A stretch of DNA of 64,000 nucleotides from Tetradesmus obliquus (GCA_030272155.1 CP126196.1:1488001-1552000), one strand, 5' to 3'. Shown: positions 1 through 12,688, counted from the stretch's first letter. A program made the numbers and translations. Notes: generated by a model not told the origin, from the sequence alone.

Positions 1-249
1 AAGTTCAGCATTCAGCAAAACACCAGGCTGGGTGACACGACCATACCGCGAGCGCAACGTCTCTAAGTTCATTGCAAGTAACACAAAAGATGTGTTGGAA
101 CGCCAGGGGCAAGCGTGCGCGCCGGCAGTACCCGCAGCGTGGGCTAGTCTGACTCACTGAGCACTGGGCGGTGTGCCAGCCGAATACTGTTGCTGCGGTC
201 TCGGAAAAGCAGCTTGCGTTCTTTATTATAATAATAAATCTATCTTTGT

Positions 250-725
250 GCAAAATTTGCGCCCTCGTGCGTTCATGGTGTTTCGGGGCGAACGACGAGT
301 GTGGTTTGCCTGCTGGCCCTGCATATTTGTCAATCATAACGGCTTTAACATATTATTTTATGAGTTTGCCATGCTTTTGAGCGGTGTTTGGGCGTTGTAT
401 GCCTGTTTGGATCGTCGTCTGCCAACGCAACGACCGTGGCAGCACACGCGTCTGGAGTGGATTGTTGAACAGAACTTGCTCACCTATGTTGTGCCACAGA
501 CCAGAGAACAGTTTGGCCTTTCGTCCAAGTTGTGGAAGGGAGTTGCAGACGTTCCGGAGATTGCTTTGAGGCGCTGTTGAGGGAAGCCGATTGTTTTGAC
601 AACAGACAAATAGATATTAGGATATTTTTACCAACTTCCGGCGACGATTTTGTCAAGTACATCCGAGTGACGCCAACACTCGCGTCACTCTCGTTGGTCC
701 AGAGTGTCACACTAGCGTAATCCCT
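250..725. repeat. Diverged duplicate of 7935-8405 (left copy)
   Basis: Blocks of near identity occur in the same order and at a constant offset of about 7,682 bp from the second copy. Examples are the block ending in CTGCCAACGCAAC near 415-433, the block around GTTCCGGAGATTGCTT near 550, and GTCCAGAGTGT followed by CTAGCGTAATCC near 697-723. Intervening bases are substantially diverged, so the duplication is old. No coding sequence is evident. The right copy lies upstream of a secreted-protein gene, so this one may mark the promoter of a related gene beyond the left edge. Confidence 0.65.
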
Positions 726-3318
726 GCATTACAATGCATCCGTGGCAGGGTTGCAGCAGCACTGCTGCAGAATAATATACTTTACAAACAAACATGCGTA
801 TGGCTTGCAGGCCTGCATAGCACAGTGCGTGCCTGCATGGCAGGCTGCCAGCTGGCTGCAGCTGCAGCCGCTGCCGGCGGTCGGACTAGAGTGACTGCAA
901 TGATCATCAATGATTAAACTGCGGACTAATTCAGTGAGACGGATTGCTGTGACATGCGCTTGTGCCTGGCAGGCGGTGCAGCTGCAATCTATCTGGTACA
1001 CGACCGTCGTGTGGTTGTGACATGCACAGGCACTACAAGCGCTGGGGGTGATTCTGCGCCGCTGGTTCTGGGCCGTGTTTTGAAAAAGATGAATGTTTGG
1101 CTCCTTGATTGCAAATATCCGAAGTAAATGCACAGCGCTTTGTCTGTGCTGTAAGCAGTTTACTTGCATGTACACCTCTGCTATGACTTGGCCTCACCGC
1201 CACGAGCCGTACGGCACGCGTGAGCATGGGATGAGTAGTATCAGCTGCCAGCGCTGTGGCTTTTGCATAGTTGTATAGACACGACTTGCATTGCTGTCTG
1301 GCAAGCCATTGCTGGTCCCGTTTGCTGCTCACTGGTGCGAGCAACACACATCAGCGCTTTGTCAGGACAGCACGCATCACCTGCTGCGCAACAGAACACT
1401 CTGAGAGGCAGCTACAAGCAGGAAACAGCGCTGCTGCTGGCTGCTGCTGCAGCGGCTTTTGCTTGTGCGCAGAGCCATAGTGTGGCACCAGCTAGCTTTC
1501 ATGGGCTTGAGCAAGGTAGCTGCAGCTGCAGCTGCAGCTGCCCACACAGCCATCCTCCATGGCAAGCCAACACACATGAATGAAATGCAGGCCGCACTGT
1601 TGACATTTTGAGCATTGCGTGCTATCAGATATCATCCTGAATGTGACATAACAACGCCGCTGGTTGCAACAGCCATCACAATGCAAGGCTGTGCATGCAT
1701 CCAATGCGTATATACTCGACCTTTCACATGCAAGCAGGTGCTGCCCATTCCGCATCACAGAGAGGCAGGTGACATGGCACAGCCAGCTTCCTACATTGCT
1801 GACACAACGGCAAGTGAACGCTGCGTTGCAGCGCATGCCACAGGCACAGGCAAACAGATCTTCTCACACTGACACTTTGCACACTTGTCTCAGCACAGGA
1901 GGGAGAAACCCAGCCAGGAGGCTGTGGGAGGCCCACAGCGAAAGGAAACATTGGACAACAGCTCGTCATCGTCAGAGGAACCACAGGAATCAGCAGACAC
2001 GGCCAAGGCGCTCGTCAGCATCATCATCCTTACGCACCGCTGTCATTCTACGCAGAAACATGCACCCTCAACAGCATCACAGCAGCCTTGACGCCTGAAC
2101 ACCCAAGCAACTACAGCCGCTGTGACATTGCAGCGCGTCAGCCGTTCCCAAAAACAAAAGCAACAAAAGCAGCCAAACCAACCTGGCTGATCACAGCTCA
2201 CGTACGCACACATGCGCACACATGCACAGCTGTGCAGGGCCCTTTCTTTCGCATGCTGCAGCAGCTGCTGCCGCCTGTGCATAAGCCGGCTCAGCGTGCA
2301 GCGGCCCTGCCACAAGAGTCTTGGTTGAAACGCCTGTTCAACATGTGTGACACATGTCTTACATATGCAAACACACGCTGTCTGGTGCTTGCCCTGGAAC
2401 AACGTCACTGGCATGTCGCGTCCCTTGAAGACAAAGACGCATAACGTTAGCGTGTCTCAACAGCGGTGTGTGACTGGAACAGGCAAGCAAGCTCAGAGTG
2501 ACTGGGCAGCAACATCGTCAAAACATGCAACACAGGTAGCGCCATGGCGTGGCAATGAACTTAGCTGAGAAAGCAAGCAGGCGAAGGCACGGCATGCGTT
2601 GCAAACACGGCATTTGCATGCACTGCTAAAACAAGTGCGGCTTTGTCAATGACTTCTGTCAAAATTCAATGACCGTAACCTTCCAGTACAGCTGGATAGG
2701 CCGGAAGCCTTCCGCCCAGCTTTGTCTTGCTAACAGCTAATGTGGACTCTAAACCACAAAGCCCATGCATCTGCAGCACCCACCCTCACCCTGACCGCCT
2801 CAAAGCGCTTCAGCTACGCATGCATCCTAGCATATCCCTGTTTGTTTGGACCATCGCACCCCCATGTGTTCCAAATCAAACTGTCAACCGTGATGCAAGT
2901 GTATAGCTGTTCCGTGGTTGGCTCCGCTGCATTTGTTGCTGCTACAAGGACCGCAAACCACACCTTAAGTTCTGCCACACAAGCGCTGCGACCCCGTAAC
3001 AGTGATACCCAGATGACGCGTGAAGTTCAAGGTCATCCACGCATGCTGAGTTCATACCAAACATAGTGAGTGACATGAAGTTTTTGTGAGAGCTAGCCGT
3101 TTGTTGGCTGGCAGGTATGTTGCCTTCAACCCTCAGCTTTGTATAGGTGCAATGATGGTGCAGCACGCAGCAATGCAATCATGTGCAGCAAACCCGTGCC
3201 CTGCGCCAAGCAGCTTTCAACAGGCGACACTCAAATCTTGCAGGCTAGCGGCCACAATGCACTGGAGGCCATGCCAGCGCCTCGGAAGCCGCCAATTTCT
3301 TTAACGCTTGCATAGCAT

Positions 3319-3321
<3 letters not shown>

Positions 3322-3375
<54 letters not shown>
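3322..3375. repeat. (CAG)18 microsatellite
   Basis: Uninterrupted CAG tract on the plus strand in intergenic DNA, followed by an imperfect CAG/AGG run. It is one of many CAG/CTG tracts in the window. Confidence 0.95.
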
Positions 3376-3376
<1 letters not shown>

Positions 3377-4537
3377 GGCAGCAGCAGCAGCACACGGGCT
3401 GCACTGCTGCTGCATGCAAGCAAAACACAGCTCCACCACTGAATGTTGCAGACAACAGTGCATGACAGCTAGTTGAAACAGTGCATCACAATCAGGCTCC
3501 ACCATGAACGCCAATCAAACACGCCATGGAACCCCTTAGGCAACAGAAAGCAGCGCTTTACAACCAGGCGTCACCCCAAGTGCTGCTGTTGAACGCGCAA
3601 AACGATACCAGTGCCACATACAGTGCTAGCACCACCACACCAACTTGTGCTGTGAACAGGAGGTGTCGGCATACAACAACAGGAAGCAACACGTGATGTG
3701 CTTGCCCCTCCCCCCCCCCTTCCCTCAGCAGCGACGCTCATCCGATTCATTCCTGAAACCCCCAGGTCAGTGATCGTTCCCCCAAGCATGCATAAAACAT
3801 ATGCATGCCAGAGTGAATGCTGCTGTTACTGTTCACCTCTTGCTGACACAGCACGCTGCGCAGTCATGCCTCTGCAGCATGCCGAATGAAAGCAATCCTT
3901 TCTCGAAACGCTGCCTTGTAATGTACAGTTAGTGCACCAGCAGCCAGCGTCTGCCATACAGTGTTGGAAACCAGAGTGTGCAGAAAGCCCGACTTCATCC
4001 ATGCCTGTACGCTGTGCACAACTCTGTTCAGGTGGGAGCCATAACCCAGCTGGCCAAAATGATTCTGGCGCCAGCTCTGCCTTCCTGCCACTATTCCACA
4101 TTCCAATCAGCAGATGCATACAGGCGTGCCCTCGAGACACAGACACAGCAGAGGCTCAAGCAAAAAGCCCTGTGTCACTTGTCAGTCGGGCCGCACCTAT
4201 GAGAGGCAGCATGCATCACTGCAGGCACACACAGCACCAGCGTGGCCAGTCAAAGCAGACTGGGCAGGCATCAAGCAGTGCGTTTGTAGTCAAACCCAAA
4301 CATTGGATTCCGCAAACATGTGTCGCGGTAGCTCAGCCTTCCAGATCATGCCCATGCCAGCCCACAACGTGCAGCTCAAGGCGGCAAAACTGCCAAACAG
4401 ACAAACATACAACAGGTAAAGTTGACAACCACCATTAATACAGTCCACTGCCACACGCCACGCCACATCAACCCTTGGGAAACAATTCCTCTGCTTCAGT
4501 CCCTCACGAAACTGCAGTCCCCACTGCTGCCGCATTG

Positions 4538-6624
4538 TCATGCAGCAGGGTGTGCCGCCAAGATCTGCCGCAGGGCCCTTCTCTTGTCTTGTGACTCTGT
4601 GAACCAAATCGACTTGAAGTTGTCCAGGGATGTGGCTCCGTCATCGTCTTGTGCAGGCAGTATGCCACACCACGTCTTGCCCTTGTCTGCCCTGTTGCCT
4701 GAAATCTCTACGCCTTTGTCAATGGCTATGGCCATGCGCTCCGTGACCATGTTGCCGATTGTTGCCATCCCGCAGCCACAAACCTGCGCAGCAGCAGTGC
4801 ACGACACGGCAGAGTTGAGAGCACGTTTCTTTGGTAGTTGACAGCGACATTGACTATCAAGTTGTGTGCAGCTGGCTCAGCTGCAGGGCGTGCACATGAT
4901 ATGCTATGCCCTCCGCGCAGGGCGAGGGGCAGCAGCTCTCCAGACAGAGGCACATGGTGTATTTTGTGGTGTCACACGATCAGAGAGTTGACTGCAGCTC
5001 TTCCCCCATGCCCCCTTTCTCAGCATGCTTGTGTGTTGCACATGGCGGTGTGACCCAGCAAGAATGTGCGCTGTTCCTGCTGCTGCAGCCGCTGAGGCAG
5101 GAACAATGTTGGCCTGTGTCATGCTGTGCCTCACCTCAGCCTTGTTATCCTTTAGCCAAGGATTGCCCGTCAGCTTCAGCAGCAACTGCTGGTACAACGG
5201 TCCGGACACTCCGTCCGCCAAGCGCGACTGGAAGCAGATGCCACCTCCGTACTGCAGGGCAACCAGCAGCAGCGCGGGCAGATCGCAAGCACAATCATGC
5301 ATCAGTGTTGCAGTGTTGCGCCAAAAGCTGACATAACAGCACCTCCTGCCGCTTACGACTGCTGCTCCAAGCCACTGCCTAAAGCAGGTGGTCCTGCAGC
5401 ATTCCGGGATGTGCTGCTGCACCTCCAGCTCGACCCAATTCAGGCTCATTGTCTAAACAGCGGCGTTGGCAAACACCCACTTGAGAGCTGCTGCAGCTCA
5501 GTGAGTGAGTGAGTGACTACCCAGGCAGCTCTGCAGCTCCTGGGTAAGTTAAGGCTAAGAGGGTGTGTGTGGTGCAGCTCACCTTGGCTCTGTTCCTTGT
5601 CACTTCGTGCCGTCCACCACCAGGCTGGTCTTGACATCAGCCGTGTTGCGCAGGATGACGCGCGCACCACCGCCACACAGCGCAGGGCTCTTGACGCCGT
5701 TATCCATTACAATGCCCCCCTTCAATGTGACTTTGATGCTGCTGCGCAGCCACATGCCGTGCGCAGCATTGCGATAGAAGCTGACATTGGTGATGGCTAC
5801 AGGCACGGCGCTTGATGCCAGAGGAGCATGCGCAAAATCGCAGTCCATTCACAGGCCAGAGTTGCCATTGATCGAGAAAGAACCCATTCTGAAGCTGATC
5901 CCTGCGCGGGTGCCCTGATAGCAGCCAGTGTAGTGTATTCCGTCTTTACCACAGCCACCTGCGCTCACATCCGTTGCCTCCACCTCGCCCCCTTCCTCCA
6001 CCAAGATGCCATGCTCCGCAACTGAACTGACTTTTACGGTGTCAAGCTTGATCGTGTCTGCACCTCTGATGTGTATGCCGGAGGCAGGCATGCTGCTGAA
6101 AATGACAGCGTTATATGTGTTGATGCCCACGTTCTCGAAGCTGACTGACTTGAACCCCTCAACCCTGATGAATGCGCATGGCTTGTCATCTTTGCATGCA
6201 CCGGCGCCACTCTTTCCGTTGAAAACAAACTGCAGGTCTTTCATGCGGAAAGTGTTGCCTGGCCCAGCCGCAGCCATGACAGCCACTCTGTCGGTGTCGA
6301 AATTGCTGGGGGCAAAGTCAATCATAGTATCCTTCTGATGACCCGCGTTAACGCAGTTTGTCACGATGGCCCAGTCCTTGATGACGGGGTCAAGCTGGAT
6401 TAAAGCCCCATTGCCTCTGGTGTAGGTGCCGGTGCACTTGAGCGTAACCGTTGCCTTGCTCCTACTAGTCACACATGGCCTCCTGTCATAGGTTGATCTG
6501 TATTTGGAGGCATTAGCCAAAGCATTGCGGAACTGCGAGAAGTTGCCTACTTCGCAACCCACAGAAGCTGTGAAAGGAAGTCAAAGTATCATCATCATCA
6601 GCAGCAGCAGCAGCAGCAGTAGCC

Positions 6625-6660
<36 letters not shown>

Positions 6661-7540
6661 CTGTGAGTAGATGTGTCCGAAAGGACAGTCTCAGGGCCGG
6701 GCGAATTGCGGCAGGCAGCAGCACACGCAGCACCTCACCGCCCCGTGTTGCGCAACCCCATGGGACAACAGCAGGGTGGCTGGCAAAGCATGGCAGTGCT
6801 GGTGCAGCTGCATGCAGCGACGGCTAGTTGCGTGCTTTGCTGTGCTTTGCTGGGCTGTGCCGCGCTGGCGCAAGCAGCGCAGAAGTACTGCATAGCTTTA
6901 TAGTGGCTGTGCAAGTGCACCGCAGTGCAGCAGTCTTGTGAGTGACAGCATAACAGCATCGCAGTGCAGCCTGCACCTGTGGGTAAGCCGTGCAGCACTG
7001 TGGCGAGCAACATGCTGATTGTGAGGGATGCAAGTCAGCCTGAATCCCCAGGGAATAGCAGGGGTTATAAAAGCGGCAGCCGTGATGTGGAATCAGTGCT
7101 GCACTACGGCATGCAACGAAGCACACAGCAGAGCTGCTGACAGCTGCTGCTGTGTCCCATTCGCACACCTGCCTGCACTTTTCCACAGACGGTGCTCACC
7201 TCATTCAGGTGCTGTGGACTGTCATGTAACGCTGCAGGCTGTGAAGCATCCTGCACATGTCAGGGATGCGCAATTGCCGCAGAACATGATGCGAGTTGAC
7301 ACATGCACTGCAGTGTGGCACACTTAGTGACTGGCTGACCCCACAGCTGGGTCCAGCACAACCGGAGGCAGGCTGTTGACAGGCTGTAGGGATTGAAACG
7401 CTCTCAGGCGTCTCCAGCTCACCAGTCACGACGTCTTCTGCCTGCTGTGAGCCCACAAAGTTTACAGGAGAACTCTTCACCGAAGGGCACGCCAGCAGCG
7501 TCACTGCTGCCAGCAGCAGAACCAGCTTTGCATAGAACAT
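4538..7540 (-). CDS. Secreted right-handed parallel beta-helix protein, with one in-frame TGA
   Basis: Four-exon model: 7540-7345, 6567-5604, 5327-5135, 4783-4538 (1,599 nt, 533 codons with the stop). Exon 1 starts at the ATG whose product begins MFYAKLVLLLAAV, a clear signal peptide. Exon 2 carries the short hydrophobic rungs and Asn/Gly turns of a parallel beta-helix (for example NTYNAVIFSSMPASGIHIRG, then ITNVSFYRNAAHG). The rungs continue over the next junction as GTNFWRNTA. The last exon is a charged C-terminal tail with no recognised motif. Exon phases 1, 2 and 0 join exactly. The helix frame is interrupted by one TGA at 5849-5851, between two halves that continue in the same frame. I see no acceptable intron that would remove it (see findings). 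The fold is typical of extracellular polysaccharide-binding or -cleaving proteins, but I recognise no catalytic residues, so substrate and activity are unknown. Upstream in-frame ATGs exist but lack signal-peptide character. Confidence 0.78.
5849..5851 (-). other. In-frame TGA inside the beta-helix exon
   Basis: The codon separates residues ending SINGNSGL from residues beginning MDCDFAHAP, in the same reading frame and the same exon. The gene's own terminal stop is also TGA. The only intron that keeps frame would be about 42 nt, shorter than any other intron in the window. Confidence 0.8.
6602..6660. repeat. Interrupted (CAG)n tract in beta-helix gene intron 1
   Basis: Two CAG runs separated by a short interruption. 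On the coding (minus) strand they read (CTG)n and lie directly upstream of the acceptor of exon 2 at 6567/6568. Confidence 0.9.
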
Positions 7541-9447
7541 GGCCTCAGGTACCTGCATGACGTAAGGCGTAGCAGGACATGTATCATGATGTTCATGCCA
7601 CACGTTGCGCGCCTGCAATGCGTGTTCCTGCGGCTCTGTCATCAAAAAACACTGCTCAGCCAGGAGGTGTCAGATCAGTCATCACACACGGACATCAGGC
7701 TAGATGACGCAACGGCACCACAAGCACAAATCAACCCAAAGAGGACATTTGTGTAAACAACAACGATTTCTGAGCATCTTAAAGCAACGCAGACGCTGAC
7801 AATATCCGCAGATTGGCCGAGTGGACGCACTGAGCACGGATTTATTCTGCAACACGACATACACCGCCCATAAGCTTTCGGAAAAGCCACAAAAAGTTTA
7901 TTTTGATACTATATTCAGGATTTATGCATAATTGGAGCTGTTTAGAACACCGTTGCGTTCCGGGGTAAACGACGAGCGTGGGTTGGCAGCTGTTCTAGTG
8001 CTCCAGGCCAGAAGGATCTGATTCTAAACACATCTAGGTGTCCAATTTGTAAGCATGTCAGCTGCTAATATGCATTATACGCCGGGTTGAAATGTCGTCT
8101 GCCAACGCAACCACCGTCACGGTGTGCAGCAAGCATTCCACACCCTTTTAGGATCTACTTGTCTCACCTACGTTATACAAACATCGGCTGAAGTGTATGG
8201 TGTTGCTTCACTTGTGGAGGGGAGTTGAGAGGTTTCGGAGATTGCTTCACAGTGCTTGCGGAATGAGCTGATGAGTGTGTTGAATGTAGAGAAGCTGTAA
8301 ACACGCGTTGCTGTGTCGGGGCACAATTATAGCAAAAGCTGCAAAACAACGACTTAAACACCGGCGTCACTCCGGTCAGTCCAGAGTGTCAGGCTAGCGT
8401 AATCCTGCAGCCCACTTCAAACCAGGCAATTATGCAGCAACACTGCTGGCACTCTCAAGCGCTGGAGCATGGCATGCAGCATTTGTGAGGCTGAAAGGTC
8501 ATCGAGGTGCTGCTGGCAGCCTGTCATGCGGGCATACAGTGTGTTGCTGTGCACTGCACAGGCGGCCGCCGCTGAGGGGCCCTGCCAGGCCCTGGCATGG
8601 CTGCGGCTCAGATCATGGGCACAGGCAACATGAGTAGTGCCCAGTCATGACAAGAAAATTCAAAGCGAGGTGTAACCGAAAATACACAGCGATGAAGCAA
8701 CGACACCAGGCGGCAAAAACCCGACAGCAGGTGGTGGCCAGTTCAAGTGTTCCTGGGGCTCAGCAAGTTGAACAACGTGCCCAGTACTAGCAGGCTGCCT
8801 GCTGTGGAACATGTTTGACCACCCGCGCAGCACTGGTCGGCGACTTGCACGCAAAAAAAACCACACGCTGTGCAGGTCAACCGGCAGGCAGGAACAACAT
8901 ATATCCTTTCGCTGACGTACTGCCGGCAGTTTCATGTGAGGCGTGCAACAGCAACAGCATGTTGCTTGCACTGCATAGATGCGCCTCAACTCCCAGAGTG
9001 CTTCAAACACTCCCATGCACTGACTTCAAATAAAAACACTGACTTGGCGCCTGGTGCTTCATGTTTCCACTGAAACACAACGTGCACCTTGGAGCAACGA
9101 GAGCTGCAAATGTTCACCGCCTGCTTACGCCTCGAGGATCAACATGCCACGCACAGCAGTCACAGACGTCCGTCCTCAGGCAGCGGCAGCGCAGTGGCGC
9201 CAACCCCATGCGGTGACGTATCATACATGACGCATCCTCGGGCTACACGTGCTGTGTAGTCACACCAGGCACACCTTTCCCTTGTAGCAGACATCACAAT
9301 ACTAAGTTATGTAACAGTCTGACATCTGCTAGGAGTCGAAGCTGTGCCTGGTGCACACAGCATGCCTTGTACTACACCCTTGCACTGCCACACTGTACAG
9401 CTGCTGCCGCAGTCATTGCATAGCGTTGCCTATCCACGAATCTTCCC
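7541..9447. other. Intergenic: beta-helix promoter side and DGAT2 3' flank
   Basis: Both neighbours run leftward, so this stretch holds the promoter and 5' UTR of the beta-helix gene on the left and the DGAT2 3' UTR on the right. Apart from the duplicated segment at 7935-8405 I see no gene. Confidence 0.55.
7935..8405. repeat. Diverged duplicate of 250-725 (right copy), upstream of the beta-helix gene
   Basis: Right-hand partner of the old duplication, about 400-860 bp upstream of the beta-helix start codon. Conserved blocks are colinear with the left copy. It may hold promoter elements, but I see no defined motif. Confidence 0.65.
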
Positions 9448-9754
9448 TCACAGTATGTGCAGCCTGTAGTGCGGGTAGCCTGCTGCAGCCTTGTGCCGCT
9501 CAAATATGTCCTGCATCGCAGCAATGTACTTGTCCAGGTACTGCTGCAGCTGCACAAAGACAAAGAGGTGCAGGCAGCAGCAAGAGAGAGCACGGCCGCA
9601 TCGTCAGCAAGTGAGCCCGAGGCAGCCGGCACATGCTGCTGCCAACACATGCCTGCAGCAGTACAGTGCACCTGCTGCAGGCAGTACATCAGACCAGCCT
9701 GCACAAATGTTGAGCTACAAAGCCAGCTCCTGCTGCAAGCAAAAACGCAACCAC

Positions 9755-9803
<49 letters not shown>

Positions 9804-9942
9804 GTGTCCCCCTACCTCTTCATCTGTCGGGTGCTCCTTGTGTGGCACGTCTATGGGCTTGCCAAACACCACGGTCATGGGCGAGTTGATGGGTGCGGGT
9901 GTGCCCCAGCGCCCCACCAGAGCAAGCGGCACCATGCCTGAT

Positions 9943-9995
<53 letters not shown>

Positions 9996-10774
9996 TGTCA
10001 GAGCAGCTGGCAGCAGCACGACGACAGGAGCATGCATGCACGCACGCGAGCGCAAGCGCATCCACGCAAACCCCCCAATCACTAACATGCAGCATCACTG
10101 TCGCAGTCTAAGATCACACCACAGCCTGCAGTGTGCTCATAACACCACATACATACATGATGCATCACACAGCCGCTCATGCTTCATTCCCTCTCACCCA
10201 TTCTCCGCGACGCTGCTTGCACAAATGCCTCCGACAGCAGCGGCGGCCCCGGCCGGTACCAGCTGTAGGTGCCGCCCTGCCCGAATGCAAAGCAGGGCAC
10301 CACTGGGCTGCCGCACTGCATTGCTATGCGGATGAAGCCCTTGCGCTTGCTGAGGAACGCCGTCTCACAGTCCTTCTGCATGTACAGGCACTCCTGCAGG
10401 CAGGGGCAGGTGGCACGTCAACATGCGTTACAATAGCATCTTGTTAGCATTTGGCATTTTGAAACACGATGACAAAAGGAGTTTACGTCCAGGTTGCTTC
10501 CTTGCAGTTGGCTGGGTGCCAGACACCCGCTGCTGGACTGCAAGGCTGGACTGGTGCACTGCCGGCATTGCCTGGAGACGGCGATGCTTGTGCAGCAGCA
10601 GGAGCGTCCATGATGTAGCTCAGCAGTGCATGCGCTGCGCGCCCACCTGCACCCCTCCCGGCACCAGCACCACATTTCGTCGTTTGTGCAGCAGGCGGCG
10701 CATGCTGTGGCGGGTGATGGGGCGGATGCCTATCCACCAGTACAGGTGGCGCACCAGCGGGATCTGGAAGCACT

Positions 10775-10815
<41 letters not shown>

Positions 10816-12161
10816 TAGGTGAGGAATCAGGGATGCACCCTGCGAGCGCCACAAACACCACACATCGCGGCCTCAAGCACTGCAGTGCCGTCACGCAAGG
10901 GGCCCAGATCACTCTGTTGCTTGCTTTGCTAGTGGGAGGAGAGTGCTACTGAACCCCAGCAGTAGAGAAAGGAGTCGGCCTGTTGCTTTTAGTTCGAGAG
11001 TGCAAGGTGTTGCAGCTGGCCAGTAGGTACCAAATAAACAACGTAGCATAGCTTGCGCTACATGCTGCATTGCCAAGCCGGCAGCTGCCACACTATATTG
11101 CCAAGCCGGCAGCTGCCAGAGCCTCCACTGCTGTCCCCACGGCTGCTGACCACATGGTACAGTGCTCAATGACAGGGAAGCAAGGCTGCGGCAGGCCAGT
11201 TGCGATTACCCTGTTGCTGCTGCTGCTGTTGCTGTACAGAAGGCATGACTGCTTGCCAGTCATTGACCGCAAATGCAGCCGTTGCTGCTTGCCATGCCGT
11301 AGCTGCTGCTGTCGCTGCTGCTGCTTCTGCTGCTTCTGACGATCGTAAGCACTGCCTTTTCCAGCTCCACTGCTCACTATGGATGACGCCAGGCCATGGG
11401 TGCGGCCACGCAGGCCATCAGGCAGCAGCGTCGACTGCAGTGAGAATGTCGATGGCATGGCTGTCGGCAGGGCTGAGTGAGGCTCTAAGCCTGGCGGCAG
11501 TAGCGGCGGCAGCAGCAGCAGCAGTAAGACAAGTGTATGCAGATATTTTTTATTGAAAGAAGTAGGAGGCACAAGACTGGCAGCAGAAAGAAATACACCT
11601 AAATTGAGCGGCCGTCACTGGAGCCACCTCGAGCTGTGTGCTGCTTTTGTCCCATGCTGCACTTGCTGGCCACCGTGCTTCCCCTGATCAGCTGCATAAG
11701 AGCTCACCAATTACGTAGCTTGTATCTCTGCTGAATGTTGCCCCTCCATCACACACAACTGTGATAGGGAAGTACGCCTCAGCATGGGAAACAATGTAGC
11801 GCATAAAGCCCTCGCCCAGCGGCCCATTCTCCTTCCAGAGTGGGACAAAAGCAAGAGTTGCCTGCAATGAGTTGTGAGCACATGAGCGGATGCAATGCAG
11901 CACTTCAAGTAGTACGGCCACGTACACAACTGTTGTTGCTGCTGCTGGTGCTGCTAGTGCTGCTGGCAACCGCTGCACACTCACTGTGAGCACAGCCAAC
12001 GTCCACGTCCAAGGGCTCCATGGCTGTTTGATGACCAGGTACGCTGTGCCCAGGACAAGCACGGTTGCAGCAAAGATTGCACCAACAAACACACTCAAGG
12101 CCAGTGCAGCTGTAAAGCCATCCAAGGCACTTTGCCTTTTCCTCCCTACCACGGCTGTCAT
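9448..12161 (-). CDS. DGAT2: Diacylglycerol O-acyltransferase type 2 (DGAT2 / DGTT family)
   Basis: Catalyses acyl-CoA + diacylglycerol to triacylglycerol at the ER and lipid-droplet membrane. Seven exons (12161-11985, 11861-11708, 11490-11378, 10772-10647, 10393-10198, 9937-9816, 9549-9448) join in phase to 329 residues, the usual DGAT2 size. The N-terminus holds two close hydrophobic segments (from about residue 14, ending before KQPWSPWTW). The family blocks then follow in order: YFPI, then YVIGLEPHSALP with the plant/algal EPHS motif (HPHG in animals), then IPLVRHLYWWIGIRP, NVVLVPGGVQE, RKGFIRIAMQCGSPVVPCF with FGQ, then VVFGKPIDVP and a C-terminal YLDKYIAAMQDIFERHK helix. Divergent from the ABCB gene 527 bp away. 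Algae usually carry several DGAT2 paralogues; which one this is cannot be told from sequence alone. Confidence 0.95.
9757..9801. repeat. (CAG)15 in DGAT2 intron 6
   Basis: Pure CAG tract, reading CTG on the gene strand, just downstream of the exon 6 donor at 9816. Confidence 0.95.
9944..9994. repeat. (CAG)17 forming the DGAT2 exon 6 acceptor tract
   Basis: On the gene strand this is (CTG)17 followed by CATCAG and the start of exon 6 at 9937. The repeat occupies the position of the polypyrimidine tract. Confidence 0.95.
10776..10814. repeat. (CAG)13 forming the DGAT2 exon 4 acceptor
   Basis: On the gene strand (CTG)13 runs straight into CAG and exon 4 at 10772, so the repeat itself provides the 3' splice site. 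Confidence 0.95.
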
Positions 12162-12688
12162 TGCAGTGTCATTGGGCTTCGGATACAGTTCGGTTTGCTA
12201 GTAGTTGCACTGGTAGTTCGGGGACGCCGTGTGGGGTGCCACCACTTAGCACGCAACTGTTGAGGTCACCTCGGGTGAGCTGTCATCTGTCACTTTCAAA
12301 CTACGTCGAAATGAGTCCAGCTCTCTACTGTTTTGTTGGTGTATCCTTTCTCTGGCGTCTCATGTTTCGGTGGTCTGTTTGCAACGGGGTTTGCACGTCC
12401 GAGACAATTTACGTACCTGACCTGGTAAAGATTACCCAAGCACCGTGTTCGGGCTCTTGATTGAACTCTCTGCAGACGTGCTTCTCTTGCAGTTTGGCGT
12501 GATCGCTTGACTCCAAACACAGCTTGGTATATTGAACAGCAGGCCTGTCTGAAGCCCGCCTTGAGTCAGAATTGTTGCACCGAGGGGCATACGTTTTGTT
12601 TCAAAAAAAAGCGCCCAACCAGAAAATAGGCAGACGTTGAGAGAGGCTGGGCTAGTGCTTGCTTGGCCTGTCCAGCCTGAGCAGCAGG
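12162..12688. promoter_or_regulatory. Shared divergent promoter region of DGAT2 and ABCB
   Basis: The two start codons point away from each other across 527 bp, so both promoters and both 5' UTRs must lie here. I see no convincing TATA box or paired motif. Co-regulation is possible but inferred from geometry only. Confidence 0.5.

Larger units (their letters stand above)
1..4537. other. Gene-poor stretch left of the beta-helix gene
   Basis: I find no exon series with coding character on either strand. The stretch holds a ~470 bp segment (about 250-725) that is a diverged copy of 7935-8405, a (CAG)18 tract at 3322-3375, short GC/TGCA-rich palindromic runs such as that near 1520, and, at its right end, the presumed 3' UTR of the minus-strand beta-helix gene. 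Open frames here are short, cysteine/histidine-rich and inconsistent with splice signals, as expected of random TGCA-rich DNA. Confidence 0.6.

Noticed and set aside
5582-5602. A second in-frame TGA in the beta-helix gene (5600-5602), before a stronger-looking donor at 5582
   Set aside because: Using the donor GTGACA right after GGCACGAA (exon end 5604) removes this TGA, keeps phase and gives the sensible rung GTNFWRNTA with the next exon. No second recoding event is needed.
9372-10335. Open frames with long Ala, Gln or Cys runs over the DGAT2 gene
   Set aside because: They are shadows of intronic CAG tracts; the DGAT2 exons explain the coding signal.
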